Source of the DNA: an uncultured Acidimicrobiales bacterium
GTDB taxonomy: Bacteria > Actinomycetota > Acidimicrobiia > Acidimicrobiales > SHLQ01
Length of the DNA: 64,000 bases
NCBI GenBank assembly: GCA_937934655.1
Contig: CALGZB010000070.1
Span: 1-64,000, forward strand
Direction: 5' to 3'
A program made the position numbers and the translations under genes. This document shows, piece after piece, positions 10,792-19,551 of this stretch. Below the pieces are notes generated by a model. It had not been told where the DNA came from. It did no database searches and was given only the letters and a program-made list of their open reading frames with translations. The stretch's first letter is position 1. Each line of letters opens with the position of its first letter.

Positions 10792-10847
10792 TTGTGCTTG
10801 GCTGAAGTTCGCCTTGGGGCAAAGGCGCCAGCCACAGAGCACCACAA
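10792..10847 (+). ncRNA. Long interrupted hairpin, possible 3'-UTR structure or small RNA
   Basis: Three nested paired segments are visible: TTGTG (10792-10796) with CACAA (10843-10847), GGCTG (10800-10804) with CAGCC (10829-10833), and CGCCTT (10810-10815) with AAGGCG (10822-10827). It matches no riboswitch class recognised by eye. Only the base pairing is seen; an RNA function is inference. Confidence 0.35.
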
Positions 10848-10852
10848 AGCCA

Positions 10853-10882
10853 TCTCAGGGAGTGGGGCAACATCCCCTGAGA
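10853..10882 (+). other. Inverted repeat between two larger hairpins
   Basis: TCTCAGGG (10853-10860) pairs perfectly with CCCTGAGA (10875-10882) around a 14-nt loop. It lies 5 nt after the long hairpin and 8 nt before the terminator stem. Confidence 0.45.
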
Positions 10883-10890
10883 AGGCGACT

Positions 10891-10961
10891 GGGACCTGAC
10901 AGGTTCTCCAACTGACTTTTGTGGGGCAGCTGGAGAGCCAACGTCAGGTCCCTCTATTTTT
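10891..10961 (+). terminator. Intrinsic terminator of the secreted-protein gene
   Basis: A perfect 10-bp outer stem, GGGACCTGAC (10891-10900) with GTCAGGTCCC (10943-10952), encloses a second stem (TCTCCA with TGGAGA). It is followed by TCTATTTTT (10953-10961). The T-run is on the + strand only, so it serves the upstream + strand gene and not clpB. Confidence 0.85.
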
Positions 10962-11087
10962 CCAGCGTTCCCTGGGCACGCAGCCCAACTGGGCTCGGGC
11001 TACAGGCTGGCGCCTTCCGCCCTACAGACTTCCAGCAGAATCAGCGCTTTCTGCTTGGTTGCAACACTCCAGAAGCACCGACGTGAC

Positions 11088-13568
11088 TTACTCGAAGGTC
11101 AGCGTGTCGCCTTTGAGATCGACGGTTACTTTGTCGCCTTCTCCGAAGGTTCCTTCTAGGAGTAGTAGGGCTAGGCGGTCACCGATCTCGTTTTGGATGA
11201 CGCGCTTTAGCGGGCGGGCACCGAAGTCTGGGTTGAAGCCGTCGGTTGCCAGTTTCTTCTTTGCGGCCTCGGTGACTTCGAGAGTGATTCGGCGTTTGGC
11301 CAAGCGCTTCTCGAGCGACTGCAGCTGAATGTTCACGATGTGGGCAAGGTCGTCCAGATCGAGCGGCCGGAACCGCACCATGTCATCGACTCGGTTTACG
11401 AATTCCGGACGGAAGAAGTCGAGCGGATTGCCCGGAAGGTTCGACGTCATAATCAAGATCACGTTGGTGAAATCAACGGTTCGTCCCTGGCCATCGGTAA
11501 GACGGCCATCGTCGAGGAGTTGCAACAACACACCAAACACATCGGCGTGGGCCTTCTCGACCTCATCAAGCAACACCACCGAGTACGGACGGCGACGCAC
11601 CGCTTCGGTGAGTTGACCCCCTTCGTCGTAGCCGACGTAACCAGGAGGCGCACCAATGAGCCGACTTACCGAAATCTTCTCCATGTACTCGCTCATGTCG
11701 ATCCGCACCATGGAGCGTTCGTCGTCGAACAGGAAATCGGCAAGGGAACGAGCCAGTTCGGTCTTACCCACACCCGTCGGGCCAAGAAAGAGGAAGCTAC
11801 CGATTGGACGGTTGGGGTCGGACAGGCCAGCCCGGCTTCGTCGGATTGCGTTCGCCACCACGGTCACCGCATCGTCTTGGCCGACTACCCGTTCATGCAA
11901 CACCTCTTCGAGGCGAACGAGTTTGTCGACCTCGCCTTCCATCAGTCGCGAGACCGGCACACCGGTCCAGTTCGATACCACCTCGGCAACGTCTTCCTCG
12001 TCGACCTCTTCCTTCAACATTTTGGTGCTGACCTGCAGCTTGTCGAGCGCAGCGGTGGATTCTTCGATACGGCGCTCGAGCTCGGGAATCTGCCCGTAAC
12101 GAATGGTCGCCGCTTTTTCGAGGTCGGTTTCGCGGTCGATGAGCGTGTTCAACGACTCCAACAGCTCCTTCTGCTCGCGAATCTGATCGATTGCTTCCTT
12201 CTCCGACTCCCAATGTGCCCGAAGGCCGGTGAGGGTCTTCGTGAGGTCAGCGATCTCAGATTCGAGGTCGGCCAGACGTTCTTGGCTCGACCGGTCGGTC
12301 TCTTTGGCAAGGGCCAACCGTTCGATCTCAAGCTGGCGGATTCGCCGCTCGACCACATCGATCTCGGTCGGAACCGAATCGATTTCGATGCGAAGCTTGC
12401 TCGCCGACTCGTCGACAAGGTCGATGGCCTTATCGGGCAGGAACCGCCCGGTGAGGTAGCGATCGGAGAGCACAGCAGCAGCGACTAAAGCGGCGTCTTG
12501 GATCCGTACACCGTGGTGCACCTCGTAGCGTTCCTTGAGGCCGCGCAGGATAGCGATGGAGTCCTCGACCGACGGTGGCGCCACCAAGACCTGCTGGAAC
12601 CGGCGTTCGAGAGCCGGGTCCTTCTCTATGTGTTTGCGGAACTCGTCCAGCGTGGTGGCGCCGACCATATGGAGCTCACCCCGGGCAAGTAGCGGCTTGA
12701 GCATGTTGCCGGCATCCATCGAACTGTCGCCACCAGCGCCCGCGCCCACAACGGTATGCATCTCATCGATAAAGGTAATGACCTCGCCGTCAGCGTCGGT
12801 GATCTCTTTGAGTACCGCCTTGAGCCGCTCTTCGAAATCGCCGCGGAACTTTGCACCGGCGACCATCGACGTGAGGTCGAGCGACATCACCCGCTTGTTT
12901 CGCAGAGACGATGGCACGTCTCCTTCGACAATGCGTGATGCGAGGCCTTCGACGATGGCAGTCTTTCCCACGCCTGGTTCGCCGATAAGGATCGGGTTGT
13001 TCTTCGTTCGACGTGAGAGAACCTGAATCACCCGGCGAATCTCGTCGTCGCGGCCGATGACCGGATCGAGTTTTCCAGCGCGAGCGGCGGCGGTGAGGTC
13101 CTCGGCGTACTTCTCGAGTGACTTGAACTGGTCTTCGGGGTTCTGGGTGGTGACCCGGTGATTCCCGCGCACCTCACGAAGTGCTTCGAGTACTTCCTCG
13201 CGCTCGAGGTCGAGACGGTCAGCCAGAGCGAGCAACAGGTGCTCAGTAGAGAGGTACTCGTCGCCCAAGTCTTCGCGGGCCTGGTCGGCCTGCTCGATTG
13301 CGGTGGTGAGTTCGCGACTGATCCGGGCCTCGGAGCCATACGCCGACGGCAGTGTCGAGATCTCATTGTCGATTCGGTTTCGAACCGCTAGCGGCGACTC
13401 GCCGAGGTAGTCGAGCATCGGGAGAACAATGCCCTCGCTCTGCGAAACCATGGCCGACAAGAGGTGAGCCGGCGTGATCTCCGGGTTGTTTTTCGTCTTC
13501 GCCAGCGTGGTTGCAGCGGTGACAGCTTCTTGGGTCTTCAGTGTCCAGCGGTTTGGGTCAAAGGCCAT
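11088..13568 (-). CDS. clpB: ATP-dependent disaggregase ClpB
   Basis: An 826-residue Hsp100 that extracts polypeptides from aggregates with DnaK/DnaJ/GrpE (encoded at 18-22 kb). It has the N-domain repeats; AAA1 with Walker [14 protein letters not shown] and Walker B ITFIDEMH; a full coiled-coil M-domain; and AAA2 with [10 protein letters not shown], the pore loop [13 protein letters not shown] and Walker [10 protein letters not shown]. It is somewhat shorter than the usual 850-870 residues. In AAA2 the segment after IMTSNL goes almost directly to [12 protein letters not shown], missing roughly a dozen residues found in relatives. The start lies 9 nt after the stop of the upstream secreted-protein gene, so it has no room for its own promoter there. 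Confidence 0.95.
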   Translation of the reverse strand: MAFDPNRWTLKTQEAVTAATTLAKTKNNPEITPAHLLSAMVSQSEGIVLPMLDYLGESPLAVRNRIDNEISTLPSAYGSEARISRELTTAIEQADQAREDLGDEYLSTEHLLLALADRLDLEREEVLEALREVRGNHRVTTQNPEDQFKSLEKYAEDLTAAARAGKLDPVIGRDDEIRRVIQVLSRRTKNNPILIGEPGVGKTAIVEGLASRIVEGDVPSSLRNKRVMSLDLTSMVAGAKFRGDFEERLKAVLKEITDADGEVITFIDEMHTVVGAGAGGDSSMDAGNMLKPLLARGELHMVGATTLDEFRKHIEKDPALERRFQQVLVAPPSVEDSIAILRGLKERYEVHHGVRIQDAALVAAAVLSDRYLTGRFLPDKAIDLVDESASKLRIEIDSVPTEIDVVERRIRQLEIERLALAKETDRSSQERLADLESEIADLTKTLTGLRAHWESEKEAIDQIREQKELLESLNTLIDRETDLEKAATIRYGQIPELERRIEESTAALDKLQVSTKMLKEEVDEEDVAEVVSNWTGVPVSRLMEGEVDKLVRLEEVLHERVVGQDDAVTVVANAIRRSRAGLSDPNRPIGSFLFLGPTGVGKTELARSLADFLFDDERSMVRIDMSEYMEKISVSRLIGAPPGYVGYDEGGQLTEAVRRRPYSVVLLDEVEKAHADVFGVLLQLLDDGRLTDGQGRTVDFTNVILIMTSNLPGNPLDFFRPEFVNRVDDMVRFRPLDLDDLAHIVNIQLQSLEKRLAKRRITLEVTEAAKKKLATDGFNPDFGARPLKRVIQNEIGDRLALLLLEGTFGEGDKVTVDLKGDTLTFE

Positions 13569-13577
13569 GGACCAATT

Positions 13578-16500
13578 CTATCGAAGAACCTCAAATGGTT
13601 CGGTTTGGCTGAACTCGATTCCGGCTGCGTCACCGACGCCGATCGTGCAACGTTCGGTTCCGCAATCGCTGAAGAAGGCTTCGACGGTGAACCCACCCGT
13701 TCCATCGCTCGTTACCGGCGTGAGAGTGCCGGTGTCGCAACTCTCCGGCGTTTCCGCACCGTCGTCGCACGGCAGGATGAACATGGCGAGGCCAGGGACA
13801 AATCCCTTTCCGGTCACGGTCACCACTGAGTTAGCGGAAATCGGCCCCTCCGTCGTGATGGTGAGAGTACCTGTCCCGGGTTCAACCGGATCTGCGTTCC
13901 GATCAAACACCAGCGAAACTTCGGACTGATTTGGCTCGCCATGGTTCGAGTAATCGGTAATCAGCAAGACACATGACCTGGGCGTCGAAGCACAGTCGAA
14001 AGGTGTCTCGACTTCTTCGGGCCCAATGTTGCGGCGCACCCGAACCGTGACGGTCAGCGAGCCTTCGTCGCGTGTCCCGCCGCCCAGAGCGACGTACACA
14101 CATGACCCTTGTAGAACCTCCCCGTCGAGACGGACACACTGCCGAACGTCCAAGTGATTCGCTCCAGCGAGCGAAACAGTGACGAGCTGCCCGTCAGCCA
14201 AACCCTTCCTTGGATGCACCCGCGGCTTTGCTGGCGGAGGCACCTCGACCTCGGCATCGAAGCGGAGGTTGACCATTCCAATCACCTGATGGCTATTGCG
14301 GCGAAGCAACACCAGACGACACCGACCGGCCGCCTCGGCACAATCGACATCACCCAGATTTCGCCGGACGGCCACTGCGCTCTGGCGAGTATTTGGGTCT
14401 TCGTCCGGGTTCGATACGTTCCGCTGCTGGAGATAGAAGCAGTCGCCCGTATTCCCTTCCTCATCACGCACACACTGCTGCGCCTGGAACCTTCCCCCGG
14501 TGTTTTCTCCGGTTACCACCACGGTTTGCCCGTCGACCAGGCCACGCCGCGGCTTGGCCTCAAAGACTGGTTGTGGATCGCCGGGAACATCAGGGTCAAA
14601 GCGCAATAGCACCCGGCTTGTTTCGCGATGCCCTATGAAGAGTCGAAGCTGACATCGAGTGGTCGCACAGTCGACGCCATTTACGATTCTTCTCGGTGCG
14701 ACCGTCCCGCGGGTCACACCATTCGCCTGAACCTGATTCTGTACTTGGAGTCGGAGACACCCATAGTTGGAGGATCGATCGGGGCATTGCTGCAGATTCC
14801 AGCCCTGTCCGACCCGTCCTACCTTGATGGCAACCGGCTCGCGATTCTTCAAATCATTACGTTGCGCCAGACGAAACTTTTCGGTCAGCGGGGATCCTTC
14901 GCTCTCGAAGTTGACCAGCAGTCGCCGCATTGGGCCATCGGTACCAAAGACTCGGAAGTCGCAGGACTTGGGTTCTCGACAGTCAACCTGTTCGGATGCC
15001 GTGCCGACATAACGAACCGGGGTTACCCGCACGGTGAAGCCCTCGAGTCCAATGATCGGAGGGTCCGTACGACTGCGTTGAGCGTCGCCGATCCTTTGGC
15101 ATCGATGATCGAGGTGCGTCATGGCCGACCGCGGACATTGTCCAACCTGCACGTACTGAGCTCGTGAGTTCTTCACGGTGATCGAAACCTGCGTTCCGGC
15201 CTGAAGTCCGTTACGAGACTTGATCTTGACGACGGGTTTTGCGACCACCAACTCTGGGTCGAATTTCAGTATTTGGCTGAGGGCAGTAATGCCTTCCTCA
15301 GACTGCACCGCCAGCACACACTTTGTCTCGATGCAGTCGGTTCGCCGAGATCCATCGTGGTCCTCGATGAAGATCGATCGGCGCACCTGGACGTTGCCAG
15401 CGAGCGAAACCGGACCACCCTCGGACTGGTTTCCGACCGTACCAAGTGGACCGATGGTCGTCGGTGTCGGCGGAGGGCCAGTCGTCGCTGGAGGATCGCC
15501 CTGCGGCGGAAGCGTTGTTGTCGGTTGGTCTCCGCCACCGTCTCCGTCCCCGCCGCCGCTGTAGTCCTGAAGCGACCCGACATACCGACACGTGGAACCG
15601 TCGACCAAACCATTCGCCGTCAGGCCGCACTGGGTCACGTACGCGTAGGACATCAGGCGTTCGCCCTCCTGCGCAGTGATTGTCAGCGACACGACATCGC
15701 CATCGGCAAGGTTCTTTCGCGGCCGGACTTTTACGGTTGGCCCTGACTCAACCAGAGCCTCGGGGTCAAAGCTGATCGCGACCGCCGATGCCGGACGACC
15801 CGAGCCCTGCACAAACAGCACGCAGTTAGTTTTGGCGCAATCGAGCTGGCCAACGCCATGAACCGTTAGAACCCTCGACACCATGACCTCGGCTCGGAAG
15901 GTTCCATCGAGTTCGGCAGCGTCAGCTATTCCGTGCCTGCATTCGTTTCCGAGATTCGGGCCACACTGATTGATCCAGATGCGTTCGAATGGTTTGAAAC
16001 CAGCGCCTTCAACGGTGATGAGTTCACCGTCGATGAGATCGTCCGCAGGCATGGCAGTTGCGGTTGGACGGGGATTCGGCGCCGTAGCTGGGTCGAAGGA
16101 AATCGCCACCGATTCGACAAGTTGGTCACCGAAGTACGGCATCACCGACAACACGCATGCGTCCACTGCGCAGTCACGGACTCCGTCGGCCAAGTCAATC
16201 TCGCGATAGACCGCAGCCGAAACGGAGCGAGGAGCACCGTTGCCGTGCCCGGTTTCAAGGAAGCCAAGCATGGAGGGATCACAATCGTCAGCGGTCGTGG
16301 CACTCGCCAAACACTGACGGACGACATAAACCTGGTACTCGATGGGCACTGAGGCTGACACCTGTACCTGTTGCTCGTCGACAAGGTCGGTGCTGGGCAC
16401 AACGGTGAGGGTCGATGCCGTTTGCGCCGACGCCGAACCGGCCGCAGTCCCAAGCACCACGCAACACGCAACGACCAAAAGGCCGACGCCCAACAAAAGA

Positions 16501-16592
16501 GTGCAGAACCACGACGTCGAGGCCTGCGAATTCTCACTGACTTCAATCGTTCGGCCGTTCAAAGTGTCATCCCCTATGTCAAAACTGCACAT
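13578..16592 (-). CDS. Secreted protein of eight tandem neocarzinostatin-like modules
   Basis: About 1004 residues from the ATG at 16592; a TTG 36 nt upstream is an alternative start. A membrane/signal segment (LLLGVGLLVVACCVVLGTAAGS) leads to SASAQT. The rest is eight repeats of about 90-165 residues. Each opens with a P...KV.PRKGLADGQ-like strand and continues with a QC (for example VRQCVRL, WINQCGPN), a second Cys, a basic strand such as VRVRRNI, a DC...C pair (DCAKTNCVLF) and a closing F-D-P strand (ISFDPEA). The QC, C, DC..C pattern and strand order fit the neocarzinostatin fold family. Module 3 carries a Thr/Pro/Gly-rich insert. No enzyme motif or C-terminal anchor is visible. Ligand binding or surface adhesion is possible but unproven. 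clpB follows 9 nt downstream. Confidence 0.75.
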   Translation of the reverse strand: MCSFDIGDDTLNGRTIEVSENSQASTSWFCTLLLGVGLLVVACCVVLGTAAGSASAQTASTLTVVPSTDLVDEQQVQVSASVPIEYQVYVVRQCLASATTADDCDPSMLGFLETGHGNGAPRSVSAAVYREIDLADGVRDCAVDACVLSVMPYFGDQLVESVAISFDPATAPNPRPTATAMPADDLIDGELITVEGAGFKPFERIWINQCGPNLGNECRHGIADAAELDGTFRAEVMVSRVLTVHGVGQLDCAKTNCVLFVQGSGRPASAVAISFDPEALVESGPTVKVRPRKNLADGDVVSLTITAQEGERLMSYAYVTQCGLTANGLVDGSTCRYVGSLQDYSGGGDGDGGGDQPTTTLPPQGDPPATTGPPPTPTTIGPLGTVGNQSEGGPVSLAGNVQVRRSIFIEDHDGSRRTDCIETKCVLAVQSEEGITALSQILKFDPELVVAKPVVKIKSRNGLQAGTQVSITVKNSRAQYVQVGQCPRSAMTHLDHRCQRIGDAQRSRTDPPIIGLEGFTVRVTPVRYVGTASEQVDCREPKSCDFRVFGTDGPMRRLLVNFESEGSPLTEKFRLAQRNDLKNREPVAIKVGRVGQGWNLQQCPDRSSNYGCLRLQVQNQVQANGVTRGTVAPRRIVNGVDCATTRCQLRLFIGHRETSRVLLRFDPDVPGDPQPVFEAKPRRGLVDGQTVVVTGENTGGRFQAQQCVRDEEGNTGDCFYLQQRNVSNPDEDPNTRQSAVAVRRNLGDVDCAEAAGRCRLVLLRRNSHQVIGMVNLRFDAEVEVPPPAKPRVHPRKGLADGQLVTVSLAGANHLDVRQCVRLDGEVLQGSCVYVALGGGTRDEGSLTVTVRVRRNIGPEEVETPFDCASTPRSCVLLITDYSNHGEPNQSEVSLVFDRNADPVEPGTGTLTITTEGPISANSVVTVTGKGFVPGLAMFILPCDDGAETPESCDTGTLTPVTSDGTGGFTVEAFFSDCGTERCTIGVGDAAGIEFSQTEPFEVLR

Positions 16593-16900
16593 TTTGCGCC
16601 TAAGGCGGAGGGTACAGGATTGTGCCAACGAGGCAAGGGAGACTGGGCGGTTGAACGTCGTTACTGGTCAACTTTTCGGGCAGGGGTCAAATCCCGTTGG
16701 CGCGTTTTCTGTGAATAACTACGCCGATCTTGTCCACACCTGTGGATGAATTCGGGGAGAACTGTTGAACAATTTTCACGAAATGCACAAACCGTTGCGG
16801 ATTAAGGTCGGATTGGACATGGATTCAACGATTGTCCCCAGGTTGGCTGTGGACAACACCCCTTATCTGGGGAGAAACATTTTTTGGCGGTCGGCGATAT
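16593..16900. other. 308-bp gene-free interval containing DnaA-box-like sites
   Basis: This lies upstream of the neocarzinostatin-like gene and downstream of egtD, both on the minus strand. It must hold the promoter for the former. Its notable content is five 9-mers close to the DnaA box between 16710 and 16856. No coding frame or terminator with a T-run was seen. Confidence 0.55.
16710..16856. other. Cluster of DnaA-box-like 9-mers
   Basis: Against the consensus TTATNCACA/TTGTCCACA, the sites are TGTGAATAA (16710-16718, reverse of TTATTCACA, exact), TTGTCCACA (16730-16738, exact actinobacterial form), TGTGGATGA (16741-16749, one mismatch), TTGTCCCCA (16832-16840, one mismatch) and TGTGGACAA (16848-16856, exact, reverse). 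Five in 147 bp is well above expectation. No dnaA, dnaN or clear AT-rich unwinding region is present, so oriC identity is not established. Confidence 0.5.
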
Positions 16901-17872
16901 TTACCGGCAGGTGGAGATCGAAAGGGCGTAGTCGCCAGCCGTGTCAGTCCACCAATCGAGCAAATCAAGACCAACGTCGGCGAGTTCATCAGCTACCCGG
17001 TCTCGGGTGAACTTGGCACTGATCTCGGTTCGCATCTCTTCGCCCGCTGCGAAGGACACATCAAGGTCGAGATCGGCGATGTGGACCGTCTGGTCAACCA
17101 GGCTGCGAAGGCGCATCTCAATCCAGGCGTTCTCCTCATCGAACACCGCGACATGCTCGAAGGTGTCAGGATCGAAGTTTGCATCGAGGTGTTTGTTGAC
17201 CACACTCAAGACGTTCTTGTTGAACTCTGCCGTCACACCTTGACTGTCGTCGTAGGCGGCAACCAGCCGGCCCGAGTCCTTTACCAAGTCCGTACCGAGC
17301 ACAAAGCTGTCGCCCGGGTTGAGTGTTGCAACAACCTGCTCGAGGAAGTCACGGCGCTGCGCCGGCGCGAAGTTGCCGATAGTTCCGCCGAGGAAGACGA
17401 TGACCCGGCGGCCTCCAGAAGGAAGAGTGCCGAGGTGCCGTTCGAAATCCCCAACCACCCCATGAATCCGAAGGTCGGGATAGTCCTCGCCAATCACCTT
17501 CGCCGCGTCGATCAGCGTCTGTTCGGAGACATCGAAGGGAACAAACCGAACAAGCTGCCCCGTCGCGGTAAACGCATCGAGCAGGACTCGAGTCTTGTCA
17601 GAGGTCCCCGATCCCAGCTCGATCAGCGTGTCAGCAGCGGAGAGCGCGGCGATCTCGCCGGCTCGAGCGTGCAGAATCTGGCGCTCAGCCTCAGTCGGAT
17701 AGTACTCGGGGAGGCGCGTGATCTGATCGAAAAGGTCGCTGCCACGATCGTCGTAGAACCATTTCGGCGGCAGCGTCTTTGGCGACGAGGTCAAACCTTC
17801 CAGAACGTCGTTGCGGAGTTGTGGCGCCCACTCATCGGCATCGAGATGGATATCAAGTTCTGGCTCTGGCAT
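16901..17872 (-). CDS. egtD: L-histidine N(alpha)-methyltransferase (ergothioneine pathway)
   Basis: A 323-residue SAM-dependent enzyme that trimethylates histidine to hercynine, the first ergothioneine step. Family signatures are KTLPPKWFYDDRGSDLFDQI, LPEYYPTEAE, the SAM site IELGSGTSDKTRVLL, VPFDVSEQTL, FLGGTIGNF, LGTDLVKD and the substrate-side ENAWIEMRLRS. The C-terminus ends at YALSISTCR. No egtB, egtC or egtE lies in the window, so the rest of the pathway must be elsewhere. It follows hspR by 61 bp on the same strand and may be transcribed with the chaperone operon, which would link a redox buffer to heat or oxidative stress. Confidence 0.93.
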   Translation of the reverse strand: MPEPELDIHLDADEWAPQLRNDVLEGLTSSPKTLPPKWFYDDRGSDLFDQITRLPEYYPTEAERQILHARAGEIAALSAADTLIELGSGTSDKTRVLLDAFTATGQLVRFVPFDVSEQTLIDAAKVIGEDYPDLRIHGVVGDFERHLGTLPSGGRRVIVFLGGTIGNFAPAQRRDFLEQVVATLNPGDSFVLGTDLVKDSGRLVAAYDDSQGVTAEFNKNVLSVVNKHLDANFDPDTFEHVAVFDEENAWIEMRLRSLVDQTVHIADLDLDVSFAAGEEMRTEISAKFTRDRVADELADVGLDLLDWWTDTAGDYALSISTCR

Positions 17873-17933
17873 GGGTCAACTTTCAAGGGAAGAAGTACCC
17901 AGTATCAACCGTGGAGAACCCGAGGGCATTCCC

Positions 17934-18332
17934 CTACCGGCGTCGGCGTTGGTACAACGTCACTTCTTGACTCAAAGGCACCAGGTCGCGGCGATGTTCG
18001 CGATGGGCATCCTTTACCGCTTCGTCGGCCGCTACCCGCAAAACAGCGAGCTGTGACTCCAACGTCGCGACCTCGGCTTCGAGTTCGAGAACCCTCTTCA
18101 CCCCAGCCAAGTTGAGGCCCATCGAGGTCAGCTCGAGGATCCGTCGAAGAAACTCTATGTCGGCGTCGGAGTACCGACGTCCGCCACCATCGGAGCGAGA
18201 GGGCACAACAAGGCCTTTGCGCTCATAGATACGCAACGTTTGGGGATGACACCCAGCCAGCTCAGCGGCGACCGAAATCACGTACAGCGCCCGAGTGGAG
18301 GCAACGGATCGTGCTGGTAGTGGTTCCGCCAT
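17934..18332 (-). CDS. hspR: MerR-family heat-shock repressor HspR
   Basis: A 132-residue repressor that in actinobacteria uses DnaK as co-repressor and binds HAIR inverted repeats upstream of dnaK and clpB. The MerR helix-turn-helix reads YVISVAAELAGCHPQTLRIYERKGLV, with the wing SDGGGRRYSDADIEFLRRI. A Leu/Glu-rich coiled coil follows. Its ATG overlaps the dnaJ stop as TAATG, so translation is coupled. This is the classical last gene of dnaK-grpE-dnaJ-hspR. Confidence 0.93.
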   Translation of the reverse strand: MAEPLPARSVASTRALYVISVAAELAGCHPQTLRIYERKGLVVPSRSDGGGRRYSDADIEFLRRILELTSMGLNLAGVKRVLELEAEVATLESQLAVLRVAADEAVKDAHREHRRDLVPLSQEVTLYQRRRR

Positions 18333-19486
18333 TAGTCGACCTCGAGATACGCCCGTGGTGAGTTGGTGGTTGCTTTCTGGAGCGCCTCAATAGCATTGCG
18401 CTGTTTGTCGGTGAGCTCGCTCGGAACATCGACGAGCACCTCGACGAGAAGATCGCCGGTGGTCTTTGCCGTTTTGACACCCTGACCTTTGACTCGAAAC
18501 TTTTGCCCCGAACCGGTACCGGCCGGGATCTTGATGGTGCGGGTTCCATCGTCGAGTGTCGGCACCGTGATTTTGGCACCCAAGGCCGCCTCGGCGAAGG
18601 TGACCGGCACGACAAGAGTGAGGTGGTTCCCTTTGCGACCGAAGTGCTCATGACCAGCAACATCGACGATTACGAAGAGGTCTCCAGGTGGTCCGCCATA
18701 GGTGCCAGGCTCGCCGCGCTTGGCGAGCTTGATGCGTTGGCCATTCTTTACGCCGGCCGGGATACGAACCTTGACTTCGCGGGGTCGACGCTCGGAGCCG
18801 GTACCACGACACGAGCTACACGGATCGGTAATGACCGTGCCGCGGCCGCTACATCCGCCGCATGGCCGACTAAACGAAAAGCCGCCCTGGTCATCGTCGG
18901 TAACACCGTTGCCATGGCAGATTCCGCACACACCCGGGGAGGTGCCAGGTTCTGAACCCGAACCCTTGCAGGTCGAGCAGGCGGCATCACTAACCAAGTG
19001 AACGGCTGTGGTGATTCCGCGAACCGCATCGTCGAAGGAAAGGTGCAGAACCGCTTCGAGATCGGCACCCTTACGGGCTGGTGACGGCTGCTGACCGCGA
19101 CCGAAGCCAGGCGGTTGGCGTTGGGTCGGGCCGCCACCGCGGCCAAACATTCCGCCGAGAAGGTCGCCAAGGTCGCCGAATCCGCTGGGGTCAAAGTTGA
19201 GCCCACCAGAACCGGGTCCTTGACCACCGCCGAACCCTCCACCCATTGGGCCAAGGCTTCGAACCTGGTCGTATTCTTTGCGCTTTTCTTCGTCACCGAC
19301 GACGTCGTACGCCGCCGAGATTTCCTTGAAGCGTTCTTCAGCCTTCTCGTCGCCCTGGTTCGCGTCGGGGTGATACTTCCGCGACAGCTTTCGGTATTCA
19401 GACTTGATGTCTTTGGATGTTGCATCTTTCGGGACGCCAAGAACCTTGTAGTAGTCCTTGTCCATCCATTCGCGTTGTGCGGTCAT
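18332..19486 (-). CDS. dnaJ: Co-chaperone DnaJ
   Basis: 384 residues. J-domain at residues 9-75 with HPD (RKYHPDANQGD), then a G/F-rich linker with GGGFGGGQG. The zinc region has all four CxxCxGxG repeats (CSTCKGSG, CGICHGNG, CGGCSGRG, CSSCRGTG), then the C-terminal substrate domains. It stimulates the DnaK ATPase and delivers substrate. It is third in the dnaK operon, 65 bp after grpE, with its stop overlapping the hspR start by one base. Confidence 0.96.
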   Translation of the reverse strand: MTAQREWMDKDYYKVLGVPKDATSKDIKSEYRKLSRKYHPDANQGDEKAEERFKEISAAYDVVGDEEKRKEYDQVRSLGPMGGGFGGGQGPGSGGLNFDPSGFGDLGDLLGGMFGRGGGPTQRQPPGFGRGQQPSPARKGADLEAVLHLSFDDAVRGITTAVHLVSDAACSTCKGSGSEPGTSPGVCGICHGNGVTDDDQGGFSFSRPCGGCSGRGTVITDPCSSCRGTGSERRPREVKVRIPAGVKNGQRIKLAKRGEPGTYGGPPGDLFVIVDVAGHEHFGRKGNHLTLVVPVTFAEAALGAKITVPTLDDGTRTIKIPAGTGSGQKFRVKGQGVKTAKTTGDLLVEVLVDVPSELTDKQRNAIEALQKATTNSPRAYLEVD

Positions 19487-19551
19487 GTCACCTCCTCAGG
19501 AGACAGGTGGAGAAATAGTACGGCAGGAAATCAATGCTGGTGTGGAACGCG

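Larger units (their letters stand above)
10735..11087. other. 353-bp gene-free interval with three hairpins
   Basis: This lies between the secreted-protein stop and the 3' end of clpB on the other strand, so it is a convergent junction. No credible coding frame was seen. It holds three successive inverted repeats on the + strand (10792-10847, 10853-10882, 10891-10952), the last followed by a T-rich run. The first is long and branched-looking and could be a structured 3' UTR or small RNA. The remainder, 10965-11087, shows only short GC-rich repeats such as GCCCAACTGGGC. Confidence 0.6.

Noticed and set aside
11340-12488. Long open frame on the + strand opposite clpB
   Set aside because: It is an antisense shadow of the highly biased clpB codons, with no recognisable domain.
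16832-18115. Long open frame on the + strand opposite egtD and hspR
   Set aside because: It covers two confidently identified genes on the other strand and reads as low-complexity shadow.
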